Shown piece after piece: positions 18,805-28,285 of a stretch of DNA of 64,000 nucleotides (the first letter of the stretch is position 1; each line of letters opens with the position of its first letter). The position numbers and the translations under genes were made by a program. The notes under the pieces are model-generated. The model was not told where the DNA came from. It saw only the letters and a program-made list of their open reading frames with translations, and made no database searches. This stretch comes from Alphaproteobacteria bacterium (GTDB lineage Bacteria; Pseudomonadota; Alphaproteobacteria; Micavibrionales; Micavibrionaceae). Where the stretch lies: assembly GCA_023384135.1 (NCBI GenBank), contig JAHDXS010000003.1:124001-188000 (forward strand). The letters run 5' to 3'.

Positions 18805-19206
18805 ATGTCAAATACGCCCACAAAGAGAGTCCCGCGCCCGCTATCTCCGCATTTGCAGGTCTACAAGCTGCCGCTGACCGCGCTGTGCTCGATCACGCAC
18901 CGGATTTGCGGGGTCGGCCTCTCGCTCGGAACCATTCTTGTCGCCGCCTTCCTGCTCGCCGCCGCCAGCGGAGAGGGGCCTTACAATACGGTGATGGGCA
19001 TCGCCTCCAGCCCGCTGGGCCAGCTGATCCTCTTCTTCTGGTCTGTGGCGCTGTACTACCACCTGTGCAGCGGCATCCGGCATATGATCTGGGATACTGG
19101 CCGCTGTCTGGACAAAAACACGGCGATGCGCACCAACTACTATGTCATTGCGGGCGCTGCCGCGCTCACGGTCTCGACATGGGCCTGCGCCATCATGACT
19201 CTTTGA
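18805..19206 (+). CDS. sdhC: Succinate dehydrogenase cytochrome b556 subunit
   Basis: This is a membrane anchor of complex II. The family signature RPLSPHLQVYKLP and SITHRICG is followed by three membrane helices; the histidine in LCSGIRHMIWD is the expected haem ligand. I start at ATG 18805, giving 133 residues that begin MSNTPTKR. The frame is open to 18721 but the upstream part is not conserved. sdhD follows after 11 bases. Confidence 0.95.
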   Translation: MSNTPTKRVPRPLSPHLQVYKLPLTALCSITHRICGVGLSLGTILVAAFLLAAASGEGPYNTVMGIASSPLGQLILFFWSVALYYHLCSGIRHMIWDTGRCLDKNTAMRTNYYVIAGAAALTVSTWACAIMTL

Positions 19207-19217
19207 GGGGAAAAGAC

Positions 19218-19619
19218 ATGCCGAAGAATACCGAACAAGACCGCCTCAAATCCCCCCTCGCCAAGGCTCGGGGCCACGGCTCCGCCCATCACGGCGCAGA
19301 CCACTGGCTGCACCAGAAAATCACCGCTATCGCCAACGTCCCGCTGGTCATCTGGCTGGTCTATTCCATCGTCGATCTCAAGGGCGCGTCATACGGAGAA
19401 TTTACGGCGTGGCTCGCCGCGCCGCTCAACGCGGTTCTGATGATCCTGCTGCTCATCTCCACGCTCTACCACGCGCGGCTGGGAACTCAGGTCGTGATCG
19501 AGGATTATATCGCCAGCCCCTGCCTGCGCACCGCCAAACTGATCGGCATTCGCCTGTTCTTCTTCGCCATCGGCGTGGCCTGTATCTTCAGCGTCCTGAA
19601 AATCGCCCTCGGGCAGTGA
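19218..19619 (+). CDS. sdhD: Succinate dehydrogenase membrane anchor subunit
   Basis: This is the second membrane anchor of complex II (133 residues). A basic N-terminus is followed by WLHQKITAIANVPL and three membrane helices. HARLGTQVVIEDYI is the conserved segment with the haem-proximal histidine. GAGGGG lies 8 bases before the ATG. Downstream, instead of sdhA, comes an AT-rich RusA-like gene. Confidence 0.95.
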   Translation: MPKNTEQDRLKSPLAKARGHGSAHHGADHWLHQKITAIANVPLVIWLVYSIVDLKGASYGEFTAWLAAPLNAVLMILLLISTLYHARLGTQVVIEDYIASPCLRTAKLIGIRLFFFAIGVACIFSVLKIALGQ

Positions 19620-19673
19620 GTGGGTTCAGAGATGGAATCGCAAAGCCTCAATAGAAAATTGATAAGAAAATAG

Positions 19674-20042
19674 ATGCAGCACTTCTTTCTTAAAATATCA
19701 GGTGTTCCCTACGGAAAAGCAAAAACAAGAGGAAACATAAAGGCTCCTAAGGAGTGGACAGAAGCAATTAAAAAGCAGACCAAAAGCAGCCCCAAAGTAA
19801 AAGAAGCTTGTATGCTCAAAGTCACTTTTTTACTACCTCCAGATAAATTCCCTTCTGACTTTCCGTATGGTTCAGACTTGGACAACCTCCTAAAAAGATT
19901 TCTTGATGCTTTGAATGACACAATTTTCTCAGAGGCACTGGGCAAAGATAGTTGCATAATTTCTCTGATAGCCCAAAAAACAAAAGTTAAATCTAATAGC
20001 GAGGCAGGAGTATTATTGGAAATAACCCCGGTTAGTGTATAA
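19674..20042 (+). CDS. RusA-family Holliday junction resolvase
   Basis: RusA proteins are dimeric, metal-dependent nucleases that cut Holliday junctions; most come from phages or mobile DNA. The 122-residue product has the RusA signature: D68, D70, N71 and K74 in GSDLDNLLKRFLDAL, plus a further acidic residue at D92. Length matches the family (about 120). The gene is markedly AT-richer than its sdh neighbours and sits between sdhD and sdhA, 54 bases after one and 66 before the other. This points to insertion by horizontal transfer. No integrase or other phage gene is nearby. Confidence 0.85.
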   Translation: MQHFFLKISGVPYGKAKTRGNIKAPKEWTEAIKKQTKSSPKVKEACMLKVTFLLPPDKFPSDFPYGSDLDNLLKRFLDALNDTIFSEALGKDSCIISLIAQKTKVKSNSEAGVLLEITPVSV

Positions 20043-20108
20043 ACCGAAATAGCTTTGCGCCTTTGCGTCTTAGCGATGGCTGGCTCAGCAAAAAAAGGAT
20101 AAAAGAAA

Positions 20109-21899
20109 ATGACCAAATCCTACCAAATCATCGACCACCAGTTTGACGTCGTCGTCGTCGGCGCGGGCGGCGCAGGTCTCCGGGCGGGCTTCGGCTGCGC
20201 GGAGCAGGGCCTGCATACCGCCATCATCTCCAAGGTCTTCCCGACGCGCTCCCACACCGTCGCGGCGCAGGGCGGCATCTCCGCCGCACTCGCCAACATG
20301 GGCGAGGACGACTGGCGCTTCCACTTCTACGACACGATCAAGGGCTCCGACTGGCTCGGCGATCAGGACGCGATCGAATATATGTGCAAGGAGGCGATCC
20401 CCGCCGTCATCGAACTGGAGCATTACGGCGTTCCGTTCTCCCGCACGCCCGAGGGCAAGATTTACCAGCGCCCCTTCGGCGGCATGACCACGCACTACGG
20501 CAAGGGCACGGCCCAGCGCACCTGCGCCGCCGCCGACCGCACCGGCCATGCGATGCTGCACACGCTCTATTCGCAGGCCCTTAAAAACCGCGCCGAATTT
20601 TTCATCGAATATTTCGCGCTCGACCTCATCATGACCGACGACGGCCAGTGCCTCGGTGTCATGGCGTGGGATCTCGATACCGGCGCGCTCCATCGCTTCC
20701 GCGCCCACCAGACGATTCTGGCGACGGGCGGCTATGGCCGCGCCTATTTCTCCTGCACCTCCGCCCACACCTGCACGGGCGACGGCGGCGGCATGGCGCT
20801 TCGCGCCGGACTGCCGCTGCAGGATATGGAGTTCACGCAATTCCACCCCACCGGAATCTACGGCGCGGGCTGCCTGATTACCGAGGGCGTGCGCGGCGAG
20901 GGTGGATACCTCACCAACTCCGAAGGCGAACGCTTCATGGAACGCTATGCGCCGAGCGCGAAGGACCTCGCCTCCCGCGATGTCGTCTCCCGCTCCATGA
21001 CCATCGAAATCCGTGAGGGCAGGGGCGTGGGGCCGAAGAAGGACCATATCCACCTGAATCTCATGCACCTTGAGCCGGAGATCATCCATAACCGCCTGCC
21101 CGGCATCGCCGAAAGCGCGCGCATCTTCGCGGGCGTTGACGTGACCCGCGAACCCATCCCCGTCCTGCCGACCGTTCATTACAACATGGGCGGCATCCCG
21201 ACCAATGTGATGACCGAGGTCGTGACCTCCACCAAGAAAAACCACAGCGAAGTCGTCCCCGGCCTCATGGCAATCGGCGAAGCCGCCTGCGTCTCCGTCC
21301 ACGGCGCGAACCGCCTCGGCTCCAACTCGCTACTCGACCTCGTGGTCTTTGGCCGCGCCGCCGCTAAACGCTGCGGAGAAATCGTCATCCCCGGATCGCC
21401 GCACCGGCAGTTCAGCGGCGACGACGGCTCCAAGGCCATCGACCGCCTCGACCGTTTCCGCAACGCAAGCGGCGGTACGTCCACCGCTCACCTGCGCGAC
21501 CGGATGCAGCACACGATGCAAAACCACGCCGCCGTCTTCCGCACCGCGCAGACGTTGAACGAAGGTGTGGCGCTCATCAACGAATGTTTCGCCGCAAGGG
21601 CCGATCTGGGCATCAAGGACCGCTCCATGATCTTCAACACAGATCTTGTGGAGACGTTGGAATTGGACAACCTGCTGGGGCAGGCGGTGGTGTCCCTGCA
21701 TTCCGCCGCGAATCGCGAGGAATCGCGCGGCGCCCACGCGCGGGAGGATTTCCCAGAACGCGACGACAAGAAATGGCTCAAACACACGGTGACATGGGTC
21801 GAATCCAGCGGCAAAACCCGCATCGACTACCGCCCCGTGACCCTGACGACCCTGACCGACGAGGTTGAGGCCGTCCCACCGAAGGCAAGGGTATACTAA
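20109..21899 (+). CDS. sdhA: Succinate dehydrogenase flavoprotein subunit
   Basis: SdhA oxidises succinate to fumarate in complex II and the TCA cycle. FAD-binding [12 protein letters not shown] opens the protein; SHTVAAQGG carries the histidine that holds FAD covalently. The active-site region [14 protein letters not shown] and the HPTGIYG segment are intact. Length (596) is normal. It is separated from sdhB by about 2 kb containing a diguanylate cyclase and an unknown gene, which is unusual. Confidence 0.97.
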   Translation: MTKSYQIIDHQFDVVVVGAGGAGLRAGFGCAEQGLHTAIISKVFPTRSHTVAAQGGISAALANMGEDDWRFHFYDTIKGSDWLGDQDAIEYMCKEAIPAVIELEHYGVPFSRTPEGKIYQRPFGGMTTHYGKGTAQRTCAAADRTGHAMLHTLYSQALKNRAEFFIEYFALDLIMTDDGQCLGVMAWDLDTGALHRFRAHQTILATGGYGRAYFSCTSAHTCTGDGGGMALRAGLPLQDMEFTQFHPTGIYGAGCLITEGVRGEGGYLTNSEGERFMERYAPSAKDLASRDVVSRSMTIEIREGRGVGPKKDHIHLNLMHLEPEIIHNRLPGIAESARIFAGVDVTREPIPVLPTVHYNMGGIPTNVMTEVVTSTKKNHSEVVPGLMAIGEAACVSVHGANRLGSNSLLDLVVFGRAAAKRCGEIVIPGSPHRQFSGDDGSKAIDRLDRFRNASGGTSTAHLRDRMQHTMQNHAAVFRTAQTLNEGVALINECFAARADLGIKDRSMIFNTDLVETLELDNLLGQAVVSLHSAANREESRGAHAREDFPERDDKKWLKHTVTWVESSGKTRIDYRPVTLTTLTDEVEAVPPKARVY

Positions 21900-22050
21900 G
21901 GAGTTGAACGTATGGGGCTAAAACTTCTTGCTTTTTCATAAGGTTGTATGAGAAAGTGGGAATGTGCCCTGCGGCGTTTCGCGGGGTGCATGGGGCATTT
22001 AAAAAAATAAAAAACACCAAGAATAACAAAAAGATAAGAGCGGCCGCGGG

Positions 22051-22902
22051 ATGGTCAAGGAAGTCAAATCTGAAGATATCGACGCTATGGCGGACCGGCT
22101 CTTTGAGCTGGGCATAGAGTTTCGCCGCAGCGGCCAGATGGCTCTGGCTGCTGATATGCTGCGTACGGGCATGCGTATGGTCCGCAGCGACATGGTTTTG
22201 CGCAATGATCGCCGGGACCTTAAGCGCGCAAACGAGCAACTTACCGAAAAAAGCGAGACCGACGTCCTGACCGGCGCCCCCAACCGCGCAGGCTTTGAGC
22301 GTGTCGCGATCCACGAAATCAGCGAAATGCGCCGCTTCAACAATATGGAAGTCGCCTTCGCTTATGTCGATCTGGACGGGTTCAAGGCCGTGAACGACAC
22401 GTTCGGTCACGAAATGGGCGACAACGTACTCAAAGAGGTCGTCAAAAGGCTTCAGGAAAGCTTCCGGACAACCGATATTGTTTGCCGCATCGGCGGTGAC
22501 GAAATCGTGATCATTATGCCGTTCGAGGACAACAACCAGTTCCACGAAGACCGCGCAACGGAATGGATTCGCGACGCTCTGGCCGGGCTTTACGTCTGGG
22601 ATCAGGAAGGCAACCAGCCTTACCCCATCGGGGCCAGCATCGGCTTGGTCTCATCGAATGACCCGACCCTCGAAGGCTGGAGCGAGCCGCACGACATCAT
22701 GAGCGAGATGAAAAAACTGGCCGACAAGCGCATGTACGAAGACAAATGGTTCAACGGCCAGTACACCGAAGAGAACAAGCACGAGCTCTTCCACCCGAAA
22801 AATACCCGCCTTGAACTGCTCCGCGTCAAGGCCCGCGCCGATCATCAGGCCCGGCAGATGCTCGAAGGACACCTGACCTCCTCCGACCCGTCCCTGAATT
22901 GA
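22051..22902 (+). CDS. Diguanylate cyclase (GGDEI) inside the sdh locus
   Basis: The 283-residue protein has an N-terminal helical region (about 1-65) with ELGIEFRRSGQMALAADML, then a GGDEF-type domain. The catalytic motif reads GGDEI, with isoleucine replacing the last phenylalanine, a change expected to be tolerated. RTTD five residues upstream is an I-site. No membrane or signal segment is seen. It lies 151 bases after sdhA on the same strand, so it may be read through from the sdh promoter and couple c-di-GMP to respiration, but this is inference. Confidence 0.9.
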   Translation: MVKEVKSEDIDAMADRLFELGIEFRRSGQMALAADMLRTGMRMVRSDMVLRNDRRDLKRANEQLTEKSETDVLTGAPNRAGFERVAIHEISEMRRFNNMEVAFAYVDLDGFKAVNDTFGHEMGDNVLKEVVKRLQESFRTTDIVCRIGGDEIVIIMPFEDNNQFHEDRATEWIRDALAGLYVWDQEGNQPYPIGASIGLVSSNDPTLEGWSEPHDIMSEMKKLADKRMYEDKWFNGQYTEENKHELFHPKNTRLELLRVKARADHQARQMLEGHLTSSDPSLN

Positions 22903-22917
22903 ATCTGAAAAGTGGGC

Positions 22918-23751
22918 CTAACCCGCCCCTCCGGGACCTTCCGGCGCAACTCCGCCCTGATGGAACTGTGAAACCCGGCTCTGCGCGACGATCCGCACAT
23001 GCGCCGCCACAGCGCCGAGGCCAGCTTGCTCGAACATCGCGGCGGCATCGGCGTAGCTCGCCTTGATCCCCGGCAGATGCGCGGATATATCGTAAGCCGT
23101 CCCCGGCTGCGCGTCCTTTTCAACAAGGCTCAGCCTCCGGTGAACCTCAACGGCGTCTTTCACGCGCTGATCGTCTTTTGGGTTCGCAAAGTTGAATTCC
23201 CGCTTGCCCTCATGCTGGCTGGGGTCGGCTTGGCCGCTCTGAAGCCGCAGCGCGGTGTCTTCGGCGCGGATCGCCTGCTGCACCGCCAACGCGGCCTGCG
23301 CGATCTCCTGATTCCCATGCATCTTGGCGTGAATCTGCCCGATCATCGGAACCTTCCACTGCTCGGTTTTATTGTTCACCCCGGCGTTGGAGTCCACGAT
23401 CCGCCGCGCAAGATGGATTTCCTTCGCGTCGATCCCGCCCTTGGTAAGCAGGGGCATAACCTCGTGATCCTTCATGGTCGAAAGCGCCAGAAAGTCTATC
23501 TCCCCCTTGAATTGCGGCAAATCTTCGGGCGCAAGCGTCTTCATCTCCAGCGCGTTGCGCACGGCCACCATAAGGGCCTGCTTCTGTGCGCTTTGCTCCT
23601 GCTGCTCCGGGCTGATCGCCCCCATCTTGGCCAGCATGACGCCCAGCGGGGCCGAAAGCGCCTCCCGCAAGGCCGAAGCATCCGGCCCTTCGCTGCCCTG
23701 CGCTCCGGCATTCTCTGAAAACCCTTGGGAAACCCCGCCCGAACCGTCCAT
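22918..23751 (-). CDS. Unknown soluble protein
   Basis: I do not recognise this 277-residue protein. It is hydrophilic and largely helical, with Gly/Ser-rich ends and Gln/Ala-rich helices in the centre (QEIAQAALAVQQAIRAEDTA). There is no signal peptide or membrane segment. Its codon use matches the GC-rich chromosome, so it is not an obvious recent arrival. It runs against the sdh direction and converges on the diguanylate cyclase, 15 bases away. Confidence 0.75.
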   Translation of the reverse strand: MDGSGGVSQGFSENAGAQGSEGPDASALREALSAPLGVMLAKMGAISPEQQEQSAQKQALMVAVRNALEMKTLAPEDLPQFKGEIDFLALSTMKDHEVMPLLTKGGIDAKEIHLARRIVDSNAGVNNKTEQWKVPMIGQIHAKMHGNQEIAQAALAVQQAIRAEDTALRLQSGQADPSQHEGKREFNFANPKDDQRVKDAVEVHRRLSLVEKDAQPGTAYDISAHLPGIKASYADAAAMFEQAGLGAVAAHVRIVAQSRVSQFHQGGVAPEGPGGAG

Positions 23752-23904
23752 AAATCAAACCCCTTGTAAGAATATTTCACGATTATATACCAGAAACCGC
23801 AAACAAACGTCAAAACTACGATTTTCCCCCCGCCGGGGCTTCACTTTTGGCCCCATTAGGACTAATTTCAGGGGAGTAAGAACTTTTTCCGGGGCACCTT
23901 TCCC

Positions 23905-24714
23905 ATGGCCGAATTTACACTTCCGAAAAACTCAGTGATCCAGAAGGGCAAGCACATCGACGCCGCGAACGGCGCGAAACGGGCCAAGACCTTCAGCGTC
24001 TACCGCTGGGACCCCGACGACGTGAACGAAAAGGGCGAGGCCAAAAACCCCCGGATGGACGAAATCAAGATCGACCTCGACCAGTGCGGCCCGATGGTTC
24101 TGGACGCGCTGCTCTATATCAAGAACGAGGTGGACTCGACCCTGACCCTGCGCCGCTCCTGCCGGGAGGGGATCTGCGGCTCCTGTGCCATGAATATCGA
24201 CGGTACCAACACGCTGGCCTGCACGAAATCGATCGCCGACTGCAAGGGTGATGTAAAGATTACGCCCCTGCCGCATATGCCTGTGGTCAAAGACCTCGTG
24301 CCCGACCTTAACCATGTCTACGCGCAATATACCGCCATCGAGCCGTGGCTAAAGACCGACTCGCCCGCGCCGAACCGCGAGCGCCTGCAATCGCCTGAGG
24401 ATTCCGACAAGCTCAACGGCGCGGACGGCCACGGCCCCGCCGGATGCATCCTCTGCTTCTGCTGCTCCACCTCGTGCCCGTCTTACTGGTGGAACGGCGA
24501 CCGCTTCCTCGGCCCCGCCGTGCTGCTCCAGGCCTACCGCTGGATCGTGGACAGCCGCGACGAAGCAACCGGGGAGCGTCTCGATGCGCTCGAAGATCCC
24601 TTCCGCCTCTATCGCTGCCATACGATCATGAACTGCACGAATACCTGCCCGAAGGGCCTGAACCCCGCGAAGGCCATCGCCGAGATCAAGAAAATGATGG
24701 TTGAGAGGCTTTAA
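23905..24714 (+). CDS. sdhB: Succinate dehydrogenase iron-sulfur subunit
   Basis: SdhB carries electrons from SdhA to quinone. The [2Fe-2S] ligands are in [16 protein letters not shown]; the [4Fe-4S] and [3Fe-4S] ligands in [12 protein letters not shown] and [14 protein letters not shown]. Length (269) is normal. It is transcribed from its own region, after the divergent unknown gene, so it needs a promoter in 23752-23904. Confidence 0.97.
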   Translation: MAEFTLPKNSVIQKGKHIDAANGAKRAKTFSVYRWDPDDVNEKGEAKNPRMDEIKIDLDQCGPMVLDALLYIKNEVDSTLTLRRSCREGICGSCAMNIDGTNTLACTKSIADCKGDVKITPLPHMPVVKDLVPDLNHVYAQYTAIEPWLKTDSPAPNRERLQSPEDSDKLNGADGHGPAGCILCFCCSTSCPSYWWNGDRFLGPAVLLQAYRWIVDSRDEATGERLDALEDPFRLYRCHTIMNCTNTCPKGLNPAKAIAEIKKMMVERL

Positions 24715-24735
24715 AGCGCCAAGAATAACCTCAAC

Positions 24736-24969
24736 TTATTCCATAGGCTTGTATTCGCCCCAACCCATATAGGCGTGGTACTTTCTCTGCGCGTCGTTGT
24801 AATCCAGAGCTTCAGTCGTCCATATAAGCTTGGCGTTTTCACCGCAAAGCCGAACATTTTTTTCATAGTGTTCATTATCAGCTGGAAAAAAGTGATAATC
24901 CTCGCCTTTAACAGCTTTCCCTTCGATAATCTCTTCGTACTCTTCAAGCCAAAGTTCCCACATCGGCAT
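24736..24969 (-). CDS. Small unknown protein
   Basis: This 77-residue acidic, aromatic-rich product (WELWLEEYEEI, MGWGEYKPME) is not recognised. AAGGG lies 8 bases before the ATG. The stop of the DUF167 gene is only 5 bases upstream, so the two are probably one transcript. A competing frame (24711-24974) looks like a shadow. The sequence is AT-rich compared with the flanking genes. Confidence 0.6.
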   Translation of the reverse strand: MPMWELWLEEYEEIIEGKAVKGEDYHFFPADNEHYEKNVRLCGENAKLIWTTEALDYNDAQRKYHAYMGWGEYKPME

Positions 24970-24974
24970 TGCAT

Positions 24975-25235
24975 TTACCCTTTTAAATTGATGTCGATAC
25001 CCTCAACCTCGATCACCTTCACCCGGCTCGTCTCCCCGCGCACAATTTCAATCGCGCTCTTGGGGATCTCCCAATGCTTCGCCAGCAGCTTAATCAGCGC
25101 CGCGTTCGCCTTGCCCTTTTCCGGCGCGGCCGTGACGGAAACGCGCAGAAACCGCTCCCCCGCCGCATCCGTCTCCCAGCCCGCTACCGCGTTTGTCTTC
25201 GCCCCGGGCGTCAGCTTCACCGTGATCCGAGCCAT
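24975..25235 (-). CDS. DUF167 (YggU family) protein
   Basis: The 86-residue protein belongs to the small DUF167/YggU family of unknown role. It has the conserved VKLTPGAKTNAVAG start, the core LRVSVTAAPEKGKANAALI, and IVRGETSRVKVIEVEG. Length is typical (about 90). The 77-residue unknown gene follows in the same transcript. Confidence 0.9.
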   Translation of the reverse strand: MARITVKLTPGAKTNAVAGWETDAAGERFLRVSVTAAPEKGKANAALIKLLAKHWEIPKSAIEIVRGETSRVKVIEVEGIDINLKG

Positions 25236-25318
25236 AATCCCCTCAGCTATAAGCCTAAGATTATATGGACTTTTTCCCGATTTGTCTGTATCACTCCCCC
25301 CCGCAAGGAGAACGCACG

Positions 25319-25528
25319 ATGAATTATGGAACCAAACAAAGGATCAGCGGATTTCTAAAGGCCGCAGGCCTCACGGCCCTGTTCGCCATCGGCATGAGCG
25401 AGCCGGATTCCAAGCCGCCCACCGAAGAGGAGAGGATAGAAAGCCGCCAGCGCAGTCAGGGCTGCTCCGAAGATCAGATCGCCCAATATAAGCGCGACGG
25501 CGTCCCGCCCCATTGCCCGGAACGCTGA
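25319..25528 (+). CDS. Small unknown protein, possible export
   Basis: The 69-residue product starts at an ATG preceded by GCAAGGAGA at good spacing. A weakly hydrophobic stretch (residues 11-26, LKAAGLTALFAIGMSE) could be a signal or membrane segment; the rest is charged with two cysteines. It is not recognised. The DUF1489 gene follows after 20 bases. Confidence 0.55.
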   Translation: MNYGTKQRISGFLKAAGLTALFAIGMSEPDSKPPTEEERIESRQRSQGCSEDQIAQYKRDGVPPHCPER

Positions 25529-25548
25529 AGCCCTCTAAAGTTTCCCGC

Positions 25549-25986
25549 ATGGCATCAATTCACATCATCAAGCTCGTCGTGGGGGTCGAGGACCTCAAGG
25601 ATTATTACGGCTGGCACCAGACGGAAATTTTCGATTATCACGGCGTGCCCGCCACCCCGTGCTGGACGCGCCACAAACCCAGCCGGGGCGCGGAGATTTT
25701 GGAATCCGGCGGCTCCATCTACCGCGTGATTAAAAACCGCATCCGCTGCCGCCACCGCATCCTCGGCTTTGAAACCGTCGAGACTTCGCATAAGGGCACG
25801 ATGTGTATGATCGTGCAGGACGCGCGGATGATCGAAACCGTGGCCGCGCCGAAACGCCCGTTTCAGGGCTGGCGCTACCTCAAGCCCGCCGACGCGCCGC
25901 CCGACAAGGGAATCTACACCGGCCAGGACGACACCGAACTCTCCCCCGAACTGGAAGACGAACTCCGTCAGGCAGGGATTTTATAA
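25549..25986 (+). CDS. DUF1489 family protein
   Basis: This 145-residue alphaproteobacterial protein of unknown function fits DUF1489. It starts MASIHIIKLVVGV and has the tryptophan-rich RPFQGWRYLKPADAP segment near the end. ATG 25549 gives the family-typical start; the open frame reaches back 36 bases. It appears co-transcribed with the small gene upstream. Confidence 0.88.
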   Translation: MASIHIIKLVVGVEDLKDYYGWHQTEIFDYHGVPATPCWTRHKPSRGAEILESGGSIYRVIKNRIRCRHRILGFETVETSHKGTMCMIVQDARMIETVAAPKRPFQGWRYLKPADAPPDKGIYTGQDDTELSPELEDELRQAGIL

Positions 25987-26099
25987 TTCCGCACAGCAGG
26001 GGGTGATGCTAATCTATAGACTTGGCTGCAAAAAAATCCCAAAAAGTATAGTTTTACAGTAAAGTCGAATTAAGGCTCTAGGCTGCAGGGTGCTTGACT

Positions 26100-27413
26100 A
26101 TGTTTGATCGTCCAAAAGTAAAGTTTTCTAACTTAGCTTTGCCTATCTTAATAATCCTAATTTTGGCGTCAGTGCTTTTAAGGAGTGAGACAGGCGTAAA
26201 CGGCTGCATAAAAAGCACGGCTAATTCGAGTCATGTCCTCTTAGGACCCTATTCAAAAACGACCTTAAATTTCCCCATAGCTTATTTTGGAAGCAGACTT
26301 GATCTCAGTCTAAGCTCAACAGATTCTGTGAAGATAAAAGTGAAGCTTGACGATATGAGTCCTGCCTGTCTTTCAGATATGTACGGTAAAAGCGGAAAAA
26401 AAAGCACTCAAATATTTAATAATATAAAACTCAAAGCAAGCGCTCCTGAATTAGTAAAAAGTGAGTTCAAACAGATGGAGGAGACGTATGACGAATTTAT
26501 AAGCACCGACCAATACGGTTTTAAAGCCTATAGAGCAATTCATGATGTTCGTGATAACAAGCAGTCGTCAATCAGAGAGTTGCTAATACCGCCTGATAGT
26601 TACTTTGGAAGTCCCGTCCGAATTGTTTGCACGATTTTAGAACCTGATCCGAAGGACCAGAGCATAGAAAAAAACTGCACTTTGCATACATTGTTTGAAA
26701 ATAACTTGTTTATTGAATACGGATTTCATTCTTCACATTTTGAAGATTTAAAAAATTATGATCGGCGTATGAAAGAATTTACATCCTCCATCCTTACTGA
26801 AAACACAACGATAAATAAGGATAAAATGGTGAGCTATGACGAGCCTTTTTGTGAGGGGACCGTACTTACAAAAGTCGGTCTAATTTCTTTGCGTATGCCC
26901 CGCTCATATTCGGCAAGAAGAGAAGGAAATCGATGGGATTTGGGAAAGGACAGCTATAAATACAACTGTGGCATAAATGAAATTAACAAAATTGAAATCG
27001 TTCACTTTCATCCTTTTGATAATAAGGAGAGAATGAGTATATCTTCAACCTTGCGGGAAACCACTTTTGAGGAATATGGGAGAACCACTCAAAGTATCTT
27101 CGATCAAGGGCTGTATAAAAGGCTGGAAAGCGGAATGTTTCAGTATGGGGGAAAACATATGGATAGATTCTTCATCCCGAATGAAATTCTAAAAACACGA
27201 AACAACCAACCTATAATCATAGAGTGCAGTGGAAGCGAAGAAATACGCGAAGAGTATACGCATCATTATTGTGTCGCAAAATATGTTCACCCAAGCGGAT
27301 TATACGTTCACCACTCATATTCTCGCCGACTCAATAAGCCTTTCACTGAATATGAAATGCTAAAATCCAGATACTTTGAAATAAATCACATGATTGAAGC
27401 TGCAAAACACTAA
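26100..27413 (+). CDS. AT-rich orphan membrane-anchored protein with internal repeat
   Basis: The 437-residue product is not recognised. A hydrophobic segment at about 12-27 should anchor it, with the rest outside the cytoplasm. Two related units are visible: about 159-230 and 355-430. Each has a short hydrophobic-Pro motif (ELLIPP, RFFIPN), a beta strand ending in cysteine (C177, C376), a variable loop, a second cysteine (C193, C391), and a strand pair rich in Tyr/His. The units may form disulfide-tied hairpins. The gene is strikingly AT-rich against its neighbours, suggesting transfer. The start is ATG 26100 or TTG 26094. Confidence 0.75.
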   Translation: MFDRPKVKFSNLALPILIILILASVLLRSETGVNGCIKSTANSSHVLLGPYSKTTLNFPIAYFGSRLDLSLSSTDSVKIKVKLDDMSPACLSDMYGKSGKKSTQIFNNIKLKASAPELVKSEFKQMEETYDEFISTDQYGFKAYRAIHDVRDNKQSSIRELLIPPDSYFGSPVRIVCTILEPDPKDQSIEKNCTLHTLFENNLFIEYGFHSSHFEDLKNYDRRMKEFTSSILTENTTINKDKMVSYDEPFCEGTVLTKVGLISLRMPRSYSARREGNRWDLGKDSYKYNCGINEINKIEIVHFHPFDNKERMSISSTLRETTFEEYGRTTQSIFDQGLYKRLESGMFQYGGKHMDRFFIPNEILKTRNNQPIIIECSGSEEIREEYTHHYCVAKYVHPSGLYVHHSYSRRLNKPFTEYEMLKSRYFEINHMIEAAKH

Positions 27414-27415
27414 CC

Positions 27416-27445
27416 CTGGATTTTTTATAAATCCTCAAAATCCAG
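27416..27445. terminator. Possible shared terminator hairpin
   Basis: CTGGATTTT at 27416-27424 pairs with AAAATCCAG at 27437-27445. It lies between the convergent orphan gene and nadC, overlapping the last nadC codons. The A/T-rich inner stem is unusual for an intrinsic terminator, so this is tentative. Confidence 0.35.
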
Positions 27446-28285
27446 CCCGAGATCGAGCGCCGGGGCCGAGTGCGTCAGCGCCCCGGCGGAGATATAATCC
27501 ACGCCCGTCTCGGCGATCGCCTTGACCGTTTCAAGAGTGACGCCGCCCGAAGCTTCCGTCACGATCCGCCCGCCCACCTTCGCCACGGCAGTCTTAAGGT
27601 CGGGCAAGGTGAAATTGTCCAGCATCACCACATCCACCCCGCCATGCTGCGCGTGATAGGCCAGCACCGCGTCGAGCTGCGCCAGCGTATCCACCTCGAT
27701 CTCCACCCGCACCATATGGCCGGAATTTTTCCCCGCAAGGCGCAGCGCCGTCTCCACGCCGCCCGCCATGGCGATATGATTGTCTTTAATCAAAATCGCA
27801 TCATCCAGCCCGAAGCGGTGGTTTGTTCCGCCGCCCGTGCGCACCGCGTATTTCTGGAGCGCTCTCAGACCCGGCAGAGTCTTGCGCGTGTCGCAGATTT
27901 TGGCATTTGTGGCCCGCACCGCCTCGACATATTTATGCGTCATCGTGGCAATGCCTGAAAGATGTATAACGAAATTAAGCGCCGTCCGCTCAGCCGTAAG
28001 AATCCCCGAAGCCTCGCCTGCAATGCTGGCGATCGTATCCCCGGGTTTGATCTGCGCCCCGTCCTGCACATTAAGGTCGATCTGCACGTCCGGGGTGCAG
28101 AGCGCGAAGGCCAGAACCGCCGGGCCCATCCCCGCCAAAATCCCGGCCTTTCGGGCCCGCAGAACGCAGCGAGCCAACGTTCCCGGCGCGACGACCGCGC
28201 GCGTGGTGATGTCGTGCCCATGACCCAGATCCTCCGCCAGAGCGGCGCGCACAGCCTGTTCAACGAGAAGGGGCGAAAGATCCAT
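27425..28285 (-). CDS. nadC: Nicotinate-nucleotide pyrophosphorylase (carboxylating)
   Basis: NadC turns quinolinate and PRPP into nicotinate mononucleotide in de novo NAD synthesis. Visible are [11 protein letters not shown] near the start, the catalytic [30 protein letters not shown], and the C-terminal VMLDNF and EASGGV phosphate-binding segments. Length (286) is normal. nadA is 0.7 kb upstream on the same strand with two small opposite-strand genes between. nadB is not in the window. Confidence 0.97.
   Translation of the reverse strand: MDLSPLLVEQAVRAALAEDLGHGHDITTRAVVAPGTLARCVLRARKAGILAGMGPAVLAFALCTPDVQIDLNVQDGAQIKPGDTIASIAGEASGILTAERTALNFVIHLSGIATMTHKYVEAVRATNAKICDTRKTLPGLRALQKYAVRTGGGTNHRFGLDDAILIKDNHIAMAGGVETALRLAGKNSGHMVRVEIEVDTLAQLDAVLAYHAQHGGVDVVMLDNFTLPDLKTAVAKVGGRIVTEASGGVTLETVKAIAETGVDYISAGALTHSAPALDLGLDFEDL

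Noticed and set aside
24711-24974. Alternative 87-codon frame over the small gene at 24736
   Set aside because: Its start shares the same ribosome site, but the overlapping 77-residue frame has better spacing and a more protein-like composition.
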